From the NCBI GenBank assembly GCA_017418975.1, contig JAFOMG010000002.1, positions 170,125-234,124 on the forward strand: DNA of 64,000 nucleotides. The letters run 5' to 3'. This DNA is from Sphingomonas sp. (GTDB taxonomy: Bacteria > Pseudomonadota > Alphaproteobacteria > Sphingomonadales > Sphingomonadaceae). The notes under the pieces were generated by a model. The model searched no databases and was not told the DNA's origin. It saw only the letters and a list, made by a program, of their open reading frames with translations. Shown one piece after another: positions 32,137 through 40,468 of this stretch. The position numbers and the translations under genes are program-made. Position 1 is the first letter of the stretch. Each line of letters starts with the position of its first letter.

Positions 32137-34920
32137 TCAGAATCCGTAGGTGGAGGGCGTGGAGCTGTTGAGACGGGCGAGCGCCGCCTGATAATTTGCC
32201 AGCTGGGCGTTCACGATCGCCGTGCTTTCCTTGCCGGTCGCGGCGTTCTTCTTGCTGCCGTCGATCATCTTCGCCTTGGTGTCGTCCCAGTAGAGCGAGC
32301 GATAGGCGGTCTGCGACATCGAGATCGCGTCCTTGATCTTGCCGAGCGCGGTCTTGGCCATGTCCGCCGTGGACAGGCTGAGCCCCTCGCCCAGATCCAG
32401 GCCGAAGCTGCCGCCCGGGCGCACCTTGGGCGCGTTGCTCGATACCGGCGCCTGGGTCGCGATGCGCTGCGGCTCCATGCCGAGCTTGGCGAGCGCGTCG
32501 CTGTCGCCGGTGCCGGCGAGCAGCTGCAACTGATGCCCCGACTTCATGGTGATGCGCAGCTGCTGGACGCCGTCGACCGCGGTGGCGGTGACGGTCGCCT
32601 TGGATGCGCCGAGCATGCCCTGCATGCGCGTGGCGATCGACTGGAGCGTGTCGTCGGCCAGGATGGTGAGCTTGCGGACCGCGCCGTCATCGGCCTTGAA
32701 CGAGAAATAGTCGCCCGCCTTGAGCGCGGTCTGCGTCGTCACCTTGCTCGAGGCAACGGCGTTGATCGTGCCGCGCCCATAGCCGAGCGCCGAGACCGCG
32801 CTGGCGCCGCCCGTGTCGGCGGCGATGCGGACCGGCTCGGTGCGCAGCAGCGCCTGGCCGAACTGGGTGGTATTCTGCACCGCGCCGGTCGCGGCATCGA
32901 TCCGCGCGACGAAGCCGTCGGTCGGGCCGCGGCGAGTGGCCGCCAGGTCGCCGGTGGTGCGGCCGCCGGCATAGAGCTCGCCGTTCATGAAGGCGATGCT
33001 GTCGACCTGATCGTCAGCCGAGGAGCCGAGATAGGTGGTGCTGGCGTTGGTCAGGCCGGCATCGATCCGCGTGACGAAGCCGTCACGATTGCCGCTGAGG
33101 CCGTTGACCTGGCTGCCCGAGAGCGCGGCCGAGGTCGCGCCGCCCACCGCGATCGAGCCGTCATCGGCCACCGCGATCACGCGGGCATCGGCGGTGCCGA
33201 GCGCGAGGCTGCCCAGGTCGGTGGCCAGCGAGCTGCCCTGGAGCTTGCGGAGCTCCGCATTGCCGTCATGCGAGACGAGCGCGAGGACATTGCCGTCGCC
33301 GTCGATCGCGAGCGCGTTGACGCTGTCGCTGCCCGGCCCGGTGAGGGTACGGCGTTCGGCGATCTTGCCGCTAGCGTCGATGCGCGCGACGAAGCCGTCA
33401 TTGCCGGCGGCGATGCGCCCGCCGACATAGACCGAGCCGTCGGCGCCGACCGCGACCGCCTTGGCGACGTCGGTGCCGGCCGAGCGGACCACGGTGGAGA
33501 ATTTCTCGTCGCCGTTCGCGGCATATTTGGCGACGACCATGTCGCCATCGGTGGAGGCGCCGCCGAAGCTGCCGGTGACCGTGCCGGCGACGACAATGCT
33601 GCCGTCGGGGCCCAGGCTCACCGCGGCGCCGGTCGACGAGCCGGTGGCGCCGAGGCTGCGCTGCCACACGACATTGCCGGCGCCGTCCACCTTGGTGAGG
33701 AACAGGTTGTTGTCGCCGTCCGACAGGTTGGCGCCGAGATCGCCCTTGGTGGTGCCGACGATATAGCTGTTGCCCTGCGCATCGGTGACCACCGCGGCGG
33801 CATCGGTATTGGCGTAGACGTTGCTGGTCGACGTCTTGACGGTCTTCACCTTGCCGTCGAGATCGGTCGTAGTCGTGGTGATCGTCGTCGTCTTGCCGGC
33901 GGCCACGTTCTGCGCGGTCGCCTGGCGATCGAGCGCCTGGATCGTGCCCATCGCCACGCGCGTGTTGTCGCCCGCGGGATCGTCGAAGCGGAAGAGCTGG
34001 GTGGAGCTCGGCGCGTCGAGCGCGGTCTGGCCGGTGGCGACCACCAGCGCGTCCTTGGCATTGGTCTGGTCGAGCGTGACCTGCTCGATGCCAGTGGGGT
34101 TCGAAAGGGTGAAGCCCCATTTCCCGCCCTCGTTGGTCACCTTGAAGGTCGACTTCCAGCGCGGCACGGCATTGCCGTTGGCGTCGAGCTGGGGCGCGCC
34201 ATTGGTGTCGAGATTGGGGATCGCGGCGATCGCGGCGTTGAATTGCGCCGCGACGGAATCGAGCGTGGGCGGCTGCGCGCCCTGCGACAGGTCGACGGTC
34301 ACCGTCTGCGCCGCGACGCCGGGCTTGCTCAGCGTGATCGCGAATTGCTCGGTGCCGGTGAGGCCGGGGATCGCGTCGCTGCGCGCCTTGACCAGAGGCT
34401 TGCCCTCGGTCTCGTAGACGCTGGTCGCGGCCAGCTTGTTCGAAGTGACGCTGGACGCCGGCTTGCCATAGGCGAGCTTCACCAGGTCCGACGGGGCGGT
34501 GCTGAGATAGGATTGGAGATCGTCCAATCCCTTGAGGAAGGTCTTCTGCAGCTGGGCGCGCTGCGCGTCGGACGTGGTCTTGGCGCTCGCGGTCTCGGCG
34601 AGCACGCGCAGCTTGTCGAGCGCCTGATAGGCAGTGAAGCTGGTCTGCACGTCCTTGGGCAGGAAGGTGCCGTTGCCGTCGGTGGTGGCGGGCGTGATGA
34701 TCGAGCGCAGCGCGGTGATCGCGGCGACCTGGCTGGAGTTGACCGGCAGCGCGTCGCCGCTCTTCCACGGCGCGACGGTGGCCGCGGTGGTGAACTGCGC
34801 CTTGGCCGTGCGCACCGCCTTGCTCTCATAGGCGATCGGCGAGACCGCCGAGGTCATGGTGGAGCTCGACCCCGTCAGGATGCTCAAGCCGATCAGGTTT
34901 CCAGATAAATTAACCGTCAT
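32137..34920 (-). CDS. Large flagellar protein with beta-propeller-like repeats (FlaEY-like)
   Basis: 927 residues from the ATG at 34918-34920. The N-terminal ~330 residues have no clear domain. About residues 370-700 contain repeated blades such as NLFLTKVDGAGNVVWQRSLG, GSIVVAGTVTGSF and DGFVARIDA, the SBBP/delta-60 type of beta-propeller repeat. The C-terminal 60 residues are helical, with AISMSQTAYRSLYWDDTKA. There is no signal peptide, so secretion would be through the flagellar gate. From memory it resembles the large regulatory protein FlaEY of Caulobacter flagellar clusters; this is unverified. It precedes flgB and lies opposite fliG, with a bidirectional -10 box between. Confidence 0.7.
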   Translation of the reverse strand: MTVNLSGNLIGLSILTGSSSTMTSAVSPIAYESKAVRTAKAQFTTAATVAPWKSGDALPVNSSQVAAITALRSIITPATTDGNGTFLPKDVQTSFTAYQALDKLRVLAETASAKTTSDAQRAQLQKTFLKGLDDLQSYLSTAPSDLVKLAYGKPASSVTSNKLAATSVYETEGKPLVKARSDAIPGLTGTEQFAITLSKPGVAAQTVTVDLSQGAQPPTLDSVAAQFNAAIAAIPNLDTNGAPQLDANGNAVPRWKSTFKVTNEGGKWGFTLSNPTGIEQVTLDQTNAKDALVVATGQTALDAPSSTQLFRFDDPAGDNTRVAMGTIQALDRQATAQNVAAGKTTTITTTTTDLDGKVKTVKTSTSNVYANTDAAAVVTDAQGNSYIVGTTKGDLGANLSDGDNNLFLTKVDGAGNVVWQRSLGATGSSTGAAVSLGPDGSIVVAGTVTGSFGGASTDGDMVVAKYAANGDEKFSTVVRSAGTDVAKAVAVGADGSVYVGGRIAAGNDGFVARIDASGKIAERRTLTGPGSDSVNALAIDGDGNVLALVSHDGNAELRKLQGSSLATDLGSLALGTADARVIAVADDGSIAVGGATSAALSGSQVNGLSGNRDGFVTRIDAGLTNASTTYLGSSADDQVDSIAFMNGELYAGGRTTGDLAATRRGPTDGFVARIDAATGAVQNTTQFGQALLRTEPVRIAADTGGASAVSALGYGRGTINAVASSKVTTQTALKAGDYFSFKADDGAVRKLTILADDTLQSIATRMQGMLGASKATVTATAVDGVQQLRITMKSGHQLQLLAGTGDSDALAKLGMEPQRIATQAPVSSNAPKVRPGGSFGLDLGEGLSLSTADMAKTALGKIKDAISMSQTAYRSLYWDDTKAKMIDGSKKNAATGKESTAIVNAQLANYQAALARLNSSTPSTYGF

Positions 34921-34945
34921 CGCGATCCGCCCTGTCTCCCTTGCT

Positions 34946-34955
34946 CCTATAATAG
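34946..34955. promoter_or_regulatory. Shared quasi-symmetric -10 box between fliG and the propeller-protein/flgB operon
   Basis: CCTATAATAG reads TATAAT (34948-34953) toward fliG and, on the other strand, CTCTATTAT toward the propeller gene. The two hexamers overlap by five bases, so a single site can serve both directions. Confidence 0.55.
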
Positions 34956-34986
34956 AGGGAAAGCGGCCTCCGCCCGTGTGCGCGGC

Positions 34987-35001
34987 CGCAATTTTTTCGC
35001 G
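34987..35001. promoter_or_regulatory. Weak ftr-like element upstream of the propeller/flgB promoter
   Basis: CGCAATTTTTTCGCG keeps the CGCAA...CG outline of the ftr-like sites but with imperfect symmetry. Its centre is about 42.5 bp from the minus-strand hexamer, the same spacing as at fliN, flbT and the 46087 gene. Confidence 0.35.
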
Positions 35002-35017
35002 AGGGAAACGAAAAAGC

Positions 35018-36052
35018 ATGTCCGTGATGGCGCCGATCGCAGAACCGCCCGAACTGAAGCGCTTCAGCGGCGCACAGCGCGCCGCCGCCCTGATGCTGGC
35101 GCTGGGCAAGGATCACGGCGCGCCGATCTGGGAACAGCTCTCCACCGACGAGGTGAAGGAACTGTCGTCGACCATCGCCGGCCTGGGCCGCATCCCGGCC
35201 CAGGTGGTGGAGCATCTGCTCGTCCAGTTCACCAGCGAAGTCGCCTCGATGGCGACGCTGCACGGCAGCTACGAGACCACCGAGCGCCTGCTCACCGGCA
35301 TCCTGCCGGGCGACAAGGTGAAGGAGATCATGGAGGACATCCGCGGGCCTTCCGGCCGCACGATGTGGGACAAGCTCTCCAATGTCAGCGAGTCCGTGCT
35401 CGCCGGCGCGCTGAAGCACGAATATCCGCAGACCGTGGCGGTGATCCTTTCCAAGCTGCGCCCCGACCATGCCGCGCGCGTGCTCTCCGAGCTGCCGCGC
35501 GACTTCTCGGTCGACGTGATCATGCGCATGCTGCGCATGGAGACGGTGCAGAAGGACGTGATCAACCAGGTCGAGCAGACGCTGAAGACCGAGTTCATGA
35601 CCAACCTCTCGCGGTCGCAGAAGCGCGATCCGCACGAGGCGATGGCCGAGCTGTTCAACTCGCTCGACCGCTCGACCGAGGAAGCGATGCTCACCGCGCT
35701 CGACAACCGCGCGCCGGAAAGCGCCGAGCGGATCCGCGCGCTGATGTTCACCTTCGAGGACCTGGGCAACCTGCTGCCGCCGGCGATCTCGTCGATCGTC
35801 CGCAATGCCGACAAGCGCCAGATGGCGCTGGCGCTGAAGGGCGCGCCGGACAGCCTGAAGCAGCTGTTCTTCGGCGCGATGACCGAGCGCGCCTCGAAGC
35901 TGCTGCGCGAGGACATGGCGGGCATGGGCCCGGTGCGCGCCCGCGATTGCGAGGAGGCCCAGTCGGCGCTGGTGCGCCTGGCCAAGGACCTGGCGGACCG
36001 CGGCGAGATCCTGCTCGTCGATCCGAAGTCCGACGACGCGATGATCATCTAG
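35018..36052 (+). CDS. fliG: Flagellar switch protein FliG
   Basis: 344 residues. The N-terminal domain has FSGAQRAAALMLALGKDHG, the middle domain EYPQTVAVILSKLRPDHAARVLSELP with the EHPQ-like motif, and the C-terminal torque helix MFTFEDLGNLLPPAISSIVRNADKRQMALALKG with charged residues that contact MotA. GAGGGA lies 13 bases before the ATG, a rather long spacing. fliG is first in a fliG-fliH unit instead of following fliF. Confidence 0.95.
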   Translation: MSVMAPIAEPPELKRFSGAQRAAALMLALGKDHGAPIWEQLSTDEVKELSSTIAGLGRIPAQVVEHLLVQFTSEVASMATLHGSYETTERLLTGILPGDKVKEIMEDIRGPSGRTMWDKLSNVSESVLAGALKHEYPQTVAVILSKLRPDHAARVLSELPRDFSVDVIMRMLRMETVQKDVINQVEQTLKTEFMTNLSRSQKRDPHEAMAELFNSLDRSTEEAMLTALDNRAPESAERIRALMFTFEDLGNLLPPAISSIVRNADKRQMALALKGAPDSLKQLFFGAMTERASKLLREDMAGMGPVRARDCEEAQSALVRLAKDLADRGEILLVDPKSDDAMII

Positions 36053-36064
36053 GGAATATTGCCG

Positions 36065-36727
36065 ATGAGCATGCACGCCCATGTCCATGTCGAGCGCTTC
36101 GGCTTCGACCGCATCTTCGCCGTGCCGCCTGGCCGGAGCGGGCCGATCGGCCCCGATGCCGCGCTCGAGGTGGCGACGCTGCGCGCCGAGCTGGCACTGC
36201 TCAGGTCCGAGCAGGAATCCGCCCTCGCCCTCGCCCGCGCCCAGGGCTATGAGGCCGGGCTGGCCCAGGCGCGCGCCGAGCGCGAGGTCGCGCTGCTGAG
36301 CGCGGTCGACGCGCTGCAGGCCGGCATCGAAGTGATCGACGCGCAATTCACCGAAGTCTCCGAACGGGTGACCGGCGAGGCGGCCGAGATCGCGCTCGCC
36401 GCCGCCGACATGATCGCGGGCCGCGCCCTCGAAACGGCGCCGGGCGCCGCGATCGACGAAGCGATCGGCCGGGCGCTGGGCCAGGTCGCGCGCGGCACCG
36501 AGCTGCTGGTGCGCGTCCACCCGGACCTGCTGGAAGACATAGAGGGCCGCATCGCCGACCGCCAGTCGCGCGACCGCCGCAAGCTCAACCTGATCGTGGT
36601 TCCCGATGCCGACATCCCGGTGGGCGACGCCCGTATCGGCTGGGAGGAAGGCGGCCTGGCGCTCGATGCCACGGCACGCCGCGAAGCGGTGCTGGCCGAG
36701 CTCGAGACGCTGCTCAAGGCGGCTTGA
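36065..36727 (+). CDS. fliH: Flagellar export stator protein FliH
   Basis: 220 residues from the ATG with AGGGA 10 bases before it. A central coiled-coil region (LRAELALLRSEQESALALARAQGYEAGLAQA) is followed by a C-terminal FliH/HrpE-like domain (VHPDLLEDIEGRI, NLIVVPDADIPVGDARIGWEEGGLALD). FliH binds FliI and FliN. Confidence 0.85.
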   Translation: MSMHAHVHVERFGFDRIFAVPPGRSGPIGPDAALEVATLRAELALLRSEQESALALARAQGYEAGLAQARAEREVALLSAVDALQAGIEVIDAQFTEVSERVTGEAAEIALAAADMIAGRALETAPGAAIDEAIGRALGQVARGTELLVRVHPDLLEDIEGRIADRQSRDRRKLNLIVVPDADIPVGDARIGWEEGGLALDATARREAVLAELETLLKAA

Positions 36728-36731
36728 TAGA

Positions 36732-36852
36732 TCTCCCCTCCCTGATGATGGGTCGGGGGTCGGTCGCGACCAGGCTTTACGGCATTCTTATGCAATGCCG
36801 TGGCCGTATCGCGTACATCCACCCACCCCTGCCCCTCCCTTTCAGGGAGGGG
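36732..36852. repeat. Family B repeat, copy 1, between fliH and fliF
   Basis: CTCCCCTCCC at the left and CAGGGAGGGG at the right. The right half (CGCGTACATCCACCCACCCC) is shared with 40321-40446 in the same orientation. It has no coding content. Confidence 0.75.
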
Positions 36853-36892
36853 TTCTTGATTCTGGGGAAAGCGCGGGTTTCTCAAACCACTA

Positions 36893-36922
36893 GGCAAAAA
36901 TTTCCCCCGGCAAAAACTGCCG
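36893..36922. promoter_or_regulatory. Tandem ftr-like sites upstream of fliF
   Basis: GGCAAAAATTTCC (36893-36905, imperfect) and CGGCAAAAACTGCCG (36908-36922, near perfect) lie side by side. The second is very close to the Caulobacter ftr consensus as I remember it. Its centre is 25.5 bp upstream of the fliF -10 centre, overlapping the -35 position. FlbD represses fliF from a comparable site in Caulobacter. Confidence 0.65.
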
Positions 36923-36935
36923 CCTCCCCCGTCCC

Positions 36936-36943
36936 TCTATAAT
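36936..36943 (+). promoter_or_regulatory. -10-like box TCTATAAT of fliF-fliN-flbD
   Basis: CCCTCTATAATGATCG, 47 bases before the fliF TTG start. There is no TTGACA at -35; the tandem ftr-like sites occupy that position. Confidence 0.55.
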
Positions 36944-36990
36944 GATCGCAAGGGGCATCCGCCCCGCCAGTTCCATCGAACGGGGCGACA

Positions 36991-38598
36991 TTGGAAGCGA
37001 TCAAGAACCTGGTGGGCCAGATCGGCCCCAAGCGGCTGTTGCTGATGGGGGGAGTGGCGTTCGCGCTGCTCGCCGCCCTCGCCTTCGTCGCCACGCGCGG
37101 CTCGAACCAGAGCATGGGTTTCCTCTATACCGACCTTGATCCATCGGCCGCCTCGGCGATCTCCGAGAAGCTCAAGGCGCAGAACGTCGCCTTCCAGCTT
37201 TCGGCCGACGGCACTTCGATCATGGCGCCGCAGGACAAGCTCGCCGAGCTCCGCATGAGCCTGGCCGGCGAGAAGCTGGGCGGCAAGATCGGCTATGAGG
37301 TGCTCGACCAGGAGCAGCCCTTCGGCGTCTCCGCCAGCCGTGCCAAGATGAACGAGACGCGCGCGATCGAGGGCGAGCTGGCCAAGTCGATCCAGACCAT
37401 CCAGAACGTCACCGGCGCGCGGGTCCACATCGTGATGCCCGAGCGCGCCATGTTCGCCGAGGAGAGCCGCAAGGCGACGGCGGCCGTCACCGTTAAGACG
37501 CGCGGCCGCATCCCGAGCGAGACGGTCGCCTCGATCCGCTACCTCGTCTCCTCCTCGGTGCCCGAGCTGTCGCCCGACGCCGTCTCGGTCGTCGACCAGA
37601 CCGGCGCGCTGCTCGCCCGGGCCGGCGACCCCAGCACGGCCAGCGCCGGCGATGCCGACCAGCGCCAGCAGGCCGTGGAAGGCAAGCTGCGCGACGAGAT
37701 CGAATCGCTGCTCGAGCCGATCGTCGGCCAGGGCAAGGTCCGCGCCGAAGTCTCCGCCCAGATCGACCGCGACCAGTCGCGCGAGGAATCGCACGTCTTC
37801 GATCCCGACAAGCAGGTGATCGCCCGCCAGGTGAGCGTGGAGACCGGCGAGCAGAACCGCGAGACCGATGTCGGCGCGCAGACCGCCTCGGTCGGCAACC
37901 AGCTGCCCGCCGCGCAGACCGCCGCGGCCAACACGCCGGGCGCTTCGCGCCAGTCGGGCAGCAACCAGAATTCGGAAGACACGACCTACGACAACAGCTC
38001 GACCAGGACCGTCACCGTCCGCACGCCGGGCAAGGTGACGCGCCTGAGCGTCGCGGTGATGGTCGATGGCGGCGACAAGGGCCTGCCCCAGCCGCAGATC
38101 GACCGGCTGCAGCGCCTGGTCGAGAATGCCGTGGGCGCCGACACCCAGCGCGGCGACAGCGTCGTCGTCGAGAGCATGAAGTTCAACACCGGCGACGCTC
38201 CCGCCGACGCCACGGCCAGCTTCCTCTCGTCGCTGCCGATGGACCGGATCTGGGGCCTGCTCCAGCTGGTGGTGATCGGCGCGGTCGGCCTGCTCGCGCT
38301 GCGCATGCTGAAGCCCAAGCCGGCGCCGCTCGTCGCGGCCGAGGAAGTTCCCGCCATGCTGCCCACCCATTCGCCCGAGATGCTCGCGCTCGCCGAGCGC
38401 GCCGCCGACGGCGATGTGGAGGCGATGGCCCAGCTCGAAGCCATGACGCCGTCCGACGTGCCGCAGCTCGATCAGGAGATCGCGCTCGCCCAGGTCGACG
38501 GCCGCATCAAACTCTCCGCGCTCAAGCGCATCGGGGACGCGATCGCCGCCAGCCCGCCCGAGGCGGCCTCGGTGATCCGTCAGTGGATGAACGCATAG
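36991..38598 (+). CDS. fliF: Flagellar MS-ring protein FliF
   Basis: 535 residues from a TTG with GGGG upstream. TM1 lies at ~15-37 and TM2 at ~423-441 (MDRIWGLLQLVVIGAVGLLALRM). Between them, FLYTDLDPSAASAI and the ring-building motif EGELAKSIQTIQNVTGARVHIVMPE are conserved. A Gln/Ser/Asn-rich segment (~295-345) is the usual variable loop. The FliG-binding C-terminal tail ends SVIRQWMNA. It is the base of the flagellum. Confidence 0.96.
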   Translation: MEAIKNLVGQIGPKRLLLMGGVAFALLAALAFVATRGSNQSMGFLYTDLDPSAASAISEKLKAQNVAFQLSADGTSIMAPQDKLAELRMSLAGEKLGGKIGYEVLDQEQPFGVSASRAKMNETRAIEGELAKSIQTIQNVTGARVHIVMPERAMFAEESRKATAAVTVKTRGRIPSETVASIRYLVSSSVPELSPDAVSVVDQTGALLARAGDPSTASAGDADQRQQAVEGKLRDEIESLLEPIVGQGKVRAEVSAQIDRDQSREESHVFDPDKQVIARQVSVETGEQNRETDVGAQTASVGNQLPAAQTAAANTPGASRQSGSNQNSEDTTYDNSSTRTVTVRTPGKVTRLSVAVMVDGGDKGLPQPQIDRLQRLVENAVGADTQRGDSVVVESMKFNTGDAPADATASFLSSLPMDRIWGLLQLVVIGAVGLLALRMLKPKPAPLVAAEEVPAMLPTHSPEMLALAERAADGDVEAMAQLEAMTPSDVPQLDQEIALAQVDGRIKLSALKRIGDAIAASPPEAASVIRQWMNA

Positions 38599-38608
38599 GA
38601 TCAGACCC

Positions 38609-38959
38609 ATGGATACCGAACCCCATAACATCATTCCCACCGATCCCGCGATCGACCAGCCCGCGCCCGTGCTCGAGGATTTCGACAACCAGGGCGGCGC
38701 CGAGCCCCATCATGGCGGCGAAGGCCTGGAAGCCGTCCATGACGTTCCGGTGCGGGTGCAGGCCGTGCTGGGCCGCGCCCGCATGCCGATCGGCGAGCTG
38801 CTGCACCTGGGTGCCGGCACCGTGGTCGAGCTCGACCGGCGCGTCGGCGAGCCGGTGGACATCTTCGTCAACGACCGGCTGATCGCCCGCGGCGAAGTCG
38901 TGCTGATCGACAATGCCCTCGGCGTGACTCTCACCGAGATCGTCCGGGCCGAGCCTTGA
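38609..38959 (+). CDS. fliN: Flagellar C-ring protein FliN, longer paralogue
   Basis: 116 residues; an acidic His/Pro-rich N-terminal extension (~1-42) precedes the SpoA domain DVPVRVQAVLGRARMPIGELLHLGAGTVVELDRRVGEPVDIFVND. It lies between fliF and flbD, the classical alphaproteobacterial place of fliN, so it is probably the main C-ring FliN. The shorter copy is at 23389. Confidence 0.93.
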   Translation: MDTEPHNIIPTDPAIDQPAPVLEDFDNQGGAEPHHGGEGLEAVHDVPVRVQAVLGRARMPIGELLHLGAGTVVELDRRVGEPVDIFVNDRLIARGEVVLIDNALGVTLTEIVRAEP

Positions 38960-38961
38960 CG

Positions 38962-40299
38962 ATGGGACCGATCCGGATGTTGCTGATCGGCGCGCCGGGC
39001 AGCGAGTTCCGCCGCGCGGCGGAGCTGGCGCAGGGCGCCGGCGCGGAGGTCAGCATGGCCGACGCCCCTGCCCTCGCGCTGGAGGCGCTGCGCGAGCAGG
39101 GCGCCGATCTCGTGATGATCGACGTGCTGGAGGACGCGGTGGGCTTTCTGGACGATCTGCGCCGCGAGCGCTTCGTCGTGCCCGTGCTGGCCTGCGGAAT
39201 CTCCGCCCCCGCCGAGCGCGCGGTGGCGGCGATCCGTGCCGGCGCCCGCGACTATGTGCCCCTCCCCCCGCAGCGCGAGCTGATCGCGGCGGCCATCGCC
39301 TCGGTGGTGGAGCGCCAGGCGCAGGTGCCCATTGGCGGCCATCCGGTGCTCGATCGCGCCATGGCGCTCGCCGCCGCCGTCGCGCCGAGCGGCGCCCCCG
39401 TGCTCGTCCTGGGCGGCAAGGGCAGCGGCAAGGAGATGATGGCGCGCGAGATTCACCGGCTCTCCGGCCGGCCCGATCCGATCGTCTCGGTCGAATGCGC
39501 CGGCGTTGCCGCCGATGTCCTCGAATCCGAGCTGTTCGGGCATGAGGCGGGTGCCTTTCCGGGCGCCGCGGCGCGCCGGGTCGGCCGGCTCGAGAGCGTC
39601 CGGGGCGGCACGATCTTCCTGCGCGAAGTGGGCGCGCTCGCTCCCGCCACCCAGGCCCGGCTGCTCGCCGCGCTGATCGAGAAGCGCTTCGGCCGCCTGG
39701 GCGGCCAGGCGGAGATACCCTTCGCCGCGCGGCTGATCGCCTCGACCAGCATGGACCTGGAGGCCGCCGTGGCCGCCGGCAGCTTCCGCGAGGACCTGCT
39801 GGTGCGCTTGAGCCTGGCGCGTATCGAGGTGCCGCCGCTCGCCGAGCATGACGACGACATCGCCGCGCTGGCGGGGCATTTCATCGCGCAGTTCGCCCGG
39901 GGCGACGGGCTCTCCCCGCGCCCGCTCTCGGAAGACGCGATCGCAGTGCTGCGCGCCTATGGCTGGCCGGGCAACATCCGCGAGCTGAAGGAATGCATCC
40001 ACCGCGCCGCGCTGCTGGCCCATGGCCCGCTGATCGAGGCCGAGGACCTGACCCGCGCCGACGGGTCGCCGCTCGCGGCGCTGGTCTCGCTGCCGAGCGC
40101 CGACGGGCGGATCGAAGTCGACGGCCTGATCGGGCGCACGGTGGAGGAAGTGGAGCGCGAGCTGATCCTGGGCACGCTCGAGCGCTGCCACGGCAACCGC
40201 ACCTCCGCCTCGAACATCCTCGGCATCTCGGTGCGCACGATGCGCAACAAGCTGCGCACCTTCATCGAGGGCGGCATCGCCGTGCCGCCCGCGGCGTGA
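38962..40299 (+). CDS. flbD: FlbD-type flagellar regulator with degenerate sigma-54-activator motifs
   Basis: 445 residues from the ATG at 38962; a TTG overlapping the fliN stop (38956) is possible. The receiver-like domain (1-125) lacks the usual acidic triad, as in Caulobacter FlbD. The AAA+ domain (~135-365) has Walker A GGKGSGKE (151-158), Walker B IFLREV where the Asp is Arg221, and the sigma-54-contact loop GAFPGA (197-202) instead of GAFTGA. The arginine-finger region FREDLLVRL is kept. A Fis-type helix-turn-helix (NRTSASNILGISVRTMRNKL) ends the protein and would bind ftr sites. Loss of the Walker B Asp and the GAFTGA Thr suggests it does not activate sigma-54. I infer it works at the CCTATAAT promoters as a DNA-binding activator or repressor. 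Confidence 0.85.
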   Translation: MGPIRMLLIGAPGSEFRRAAELAQGAGAEVSMADAPALALEALREQGADLVMIDVLEDAVGFLDDLRRERFVVPVLACGISAPAERAVAAIRAGARDYVPLPPQRELIAAAIASVVERQAQVPIGGHPVLDRAMALAAAVAPSGAPVLVLGGKGSGKEMMAREIHRLSGRPDPIVSVECAGVAADVLESELFGHEAGAFPGAAARRVGRLESVRGGTIFLREVGALAPATQARLLAALIEKRFGRLGGQAEIPFAARLIASTSMDLEAAVAAGSFREDLLVRLSLARIEVPPLAEHDDDIAALAGHFIAQFARGDGLSPRPLSEDAIAVLRAYGWPGNIRELKECIHRAALLAHGPLIEAEDLTRADGSPLAALVSLPSADGRIEVDGLIGRTVEEVERELILGTLERCHGNRTSASNILGISVRTMRNKLRTFIEGGIAVPPAA

Positions 40300-40320
40300 T
40301 GCACGAGGCGGCTTGCACTG

Positions 40321-40446
40321 CTCCCCTCCCCGGAAGGGAGGGGCCGCGAGTGGGTCGCGGCCGGGCGTTACGGCCTGCCCACATGACCAGATTGCCGTAC
40401 CGCGTACATCCACCCACCCCCAGCCCCTCCCTTCCCGGGAGGGGAG
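40321..40446. repeat. Family B repeat, copy 2, between flbD and flhA
   Basis: Shares the CTCCCCTCCC left end, the TTACGGC...GCCGTA core and the CGCGTACATCCACCCACCCC right half with 36732-36852, in the same orientation. With copy 1 it flanks exactly fliF-fliN-flbD. Confidence 0.75.
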
Positions 40447-40468
40447 TTATGTCCCCCGAGGCCCGCTG

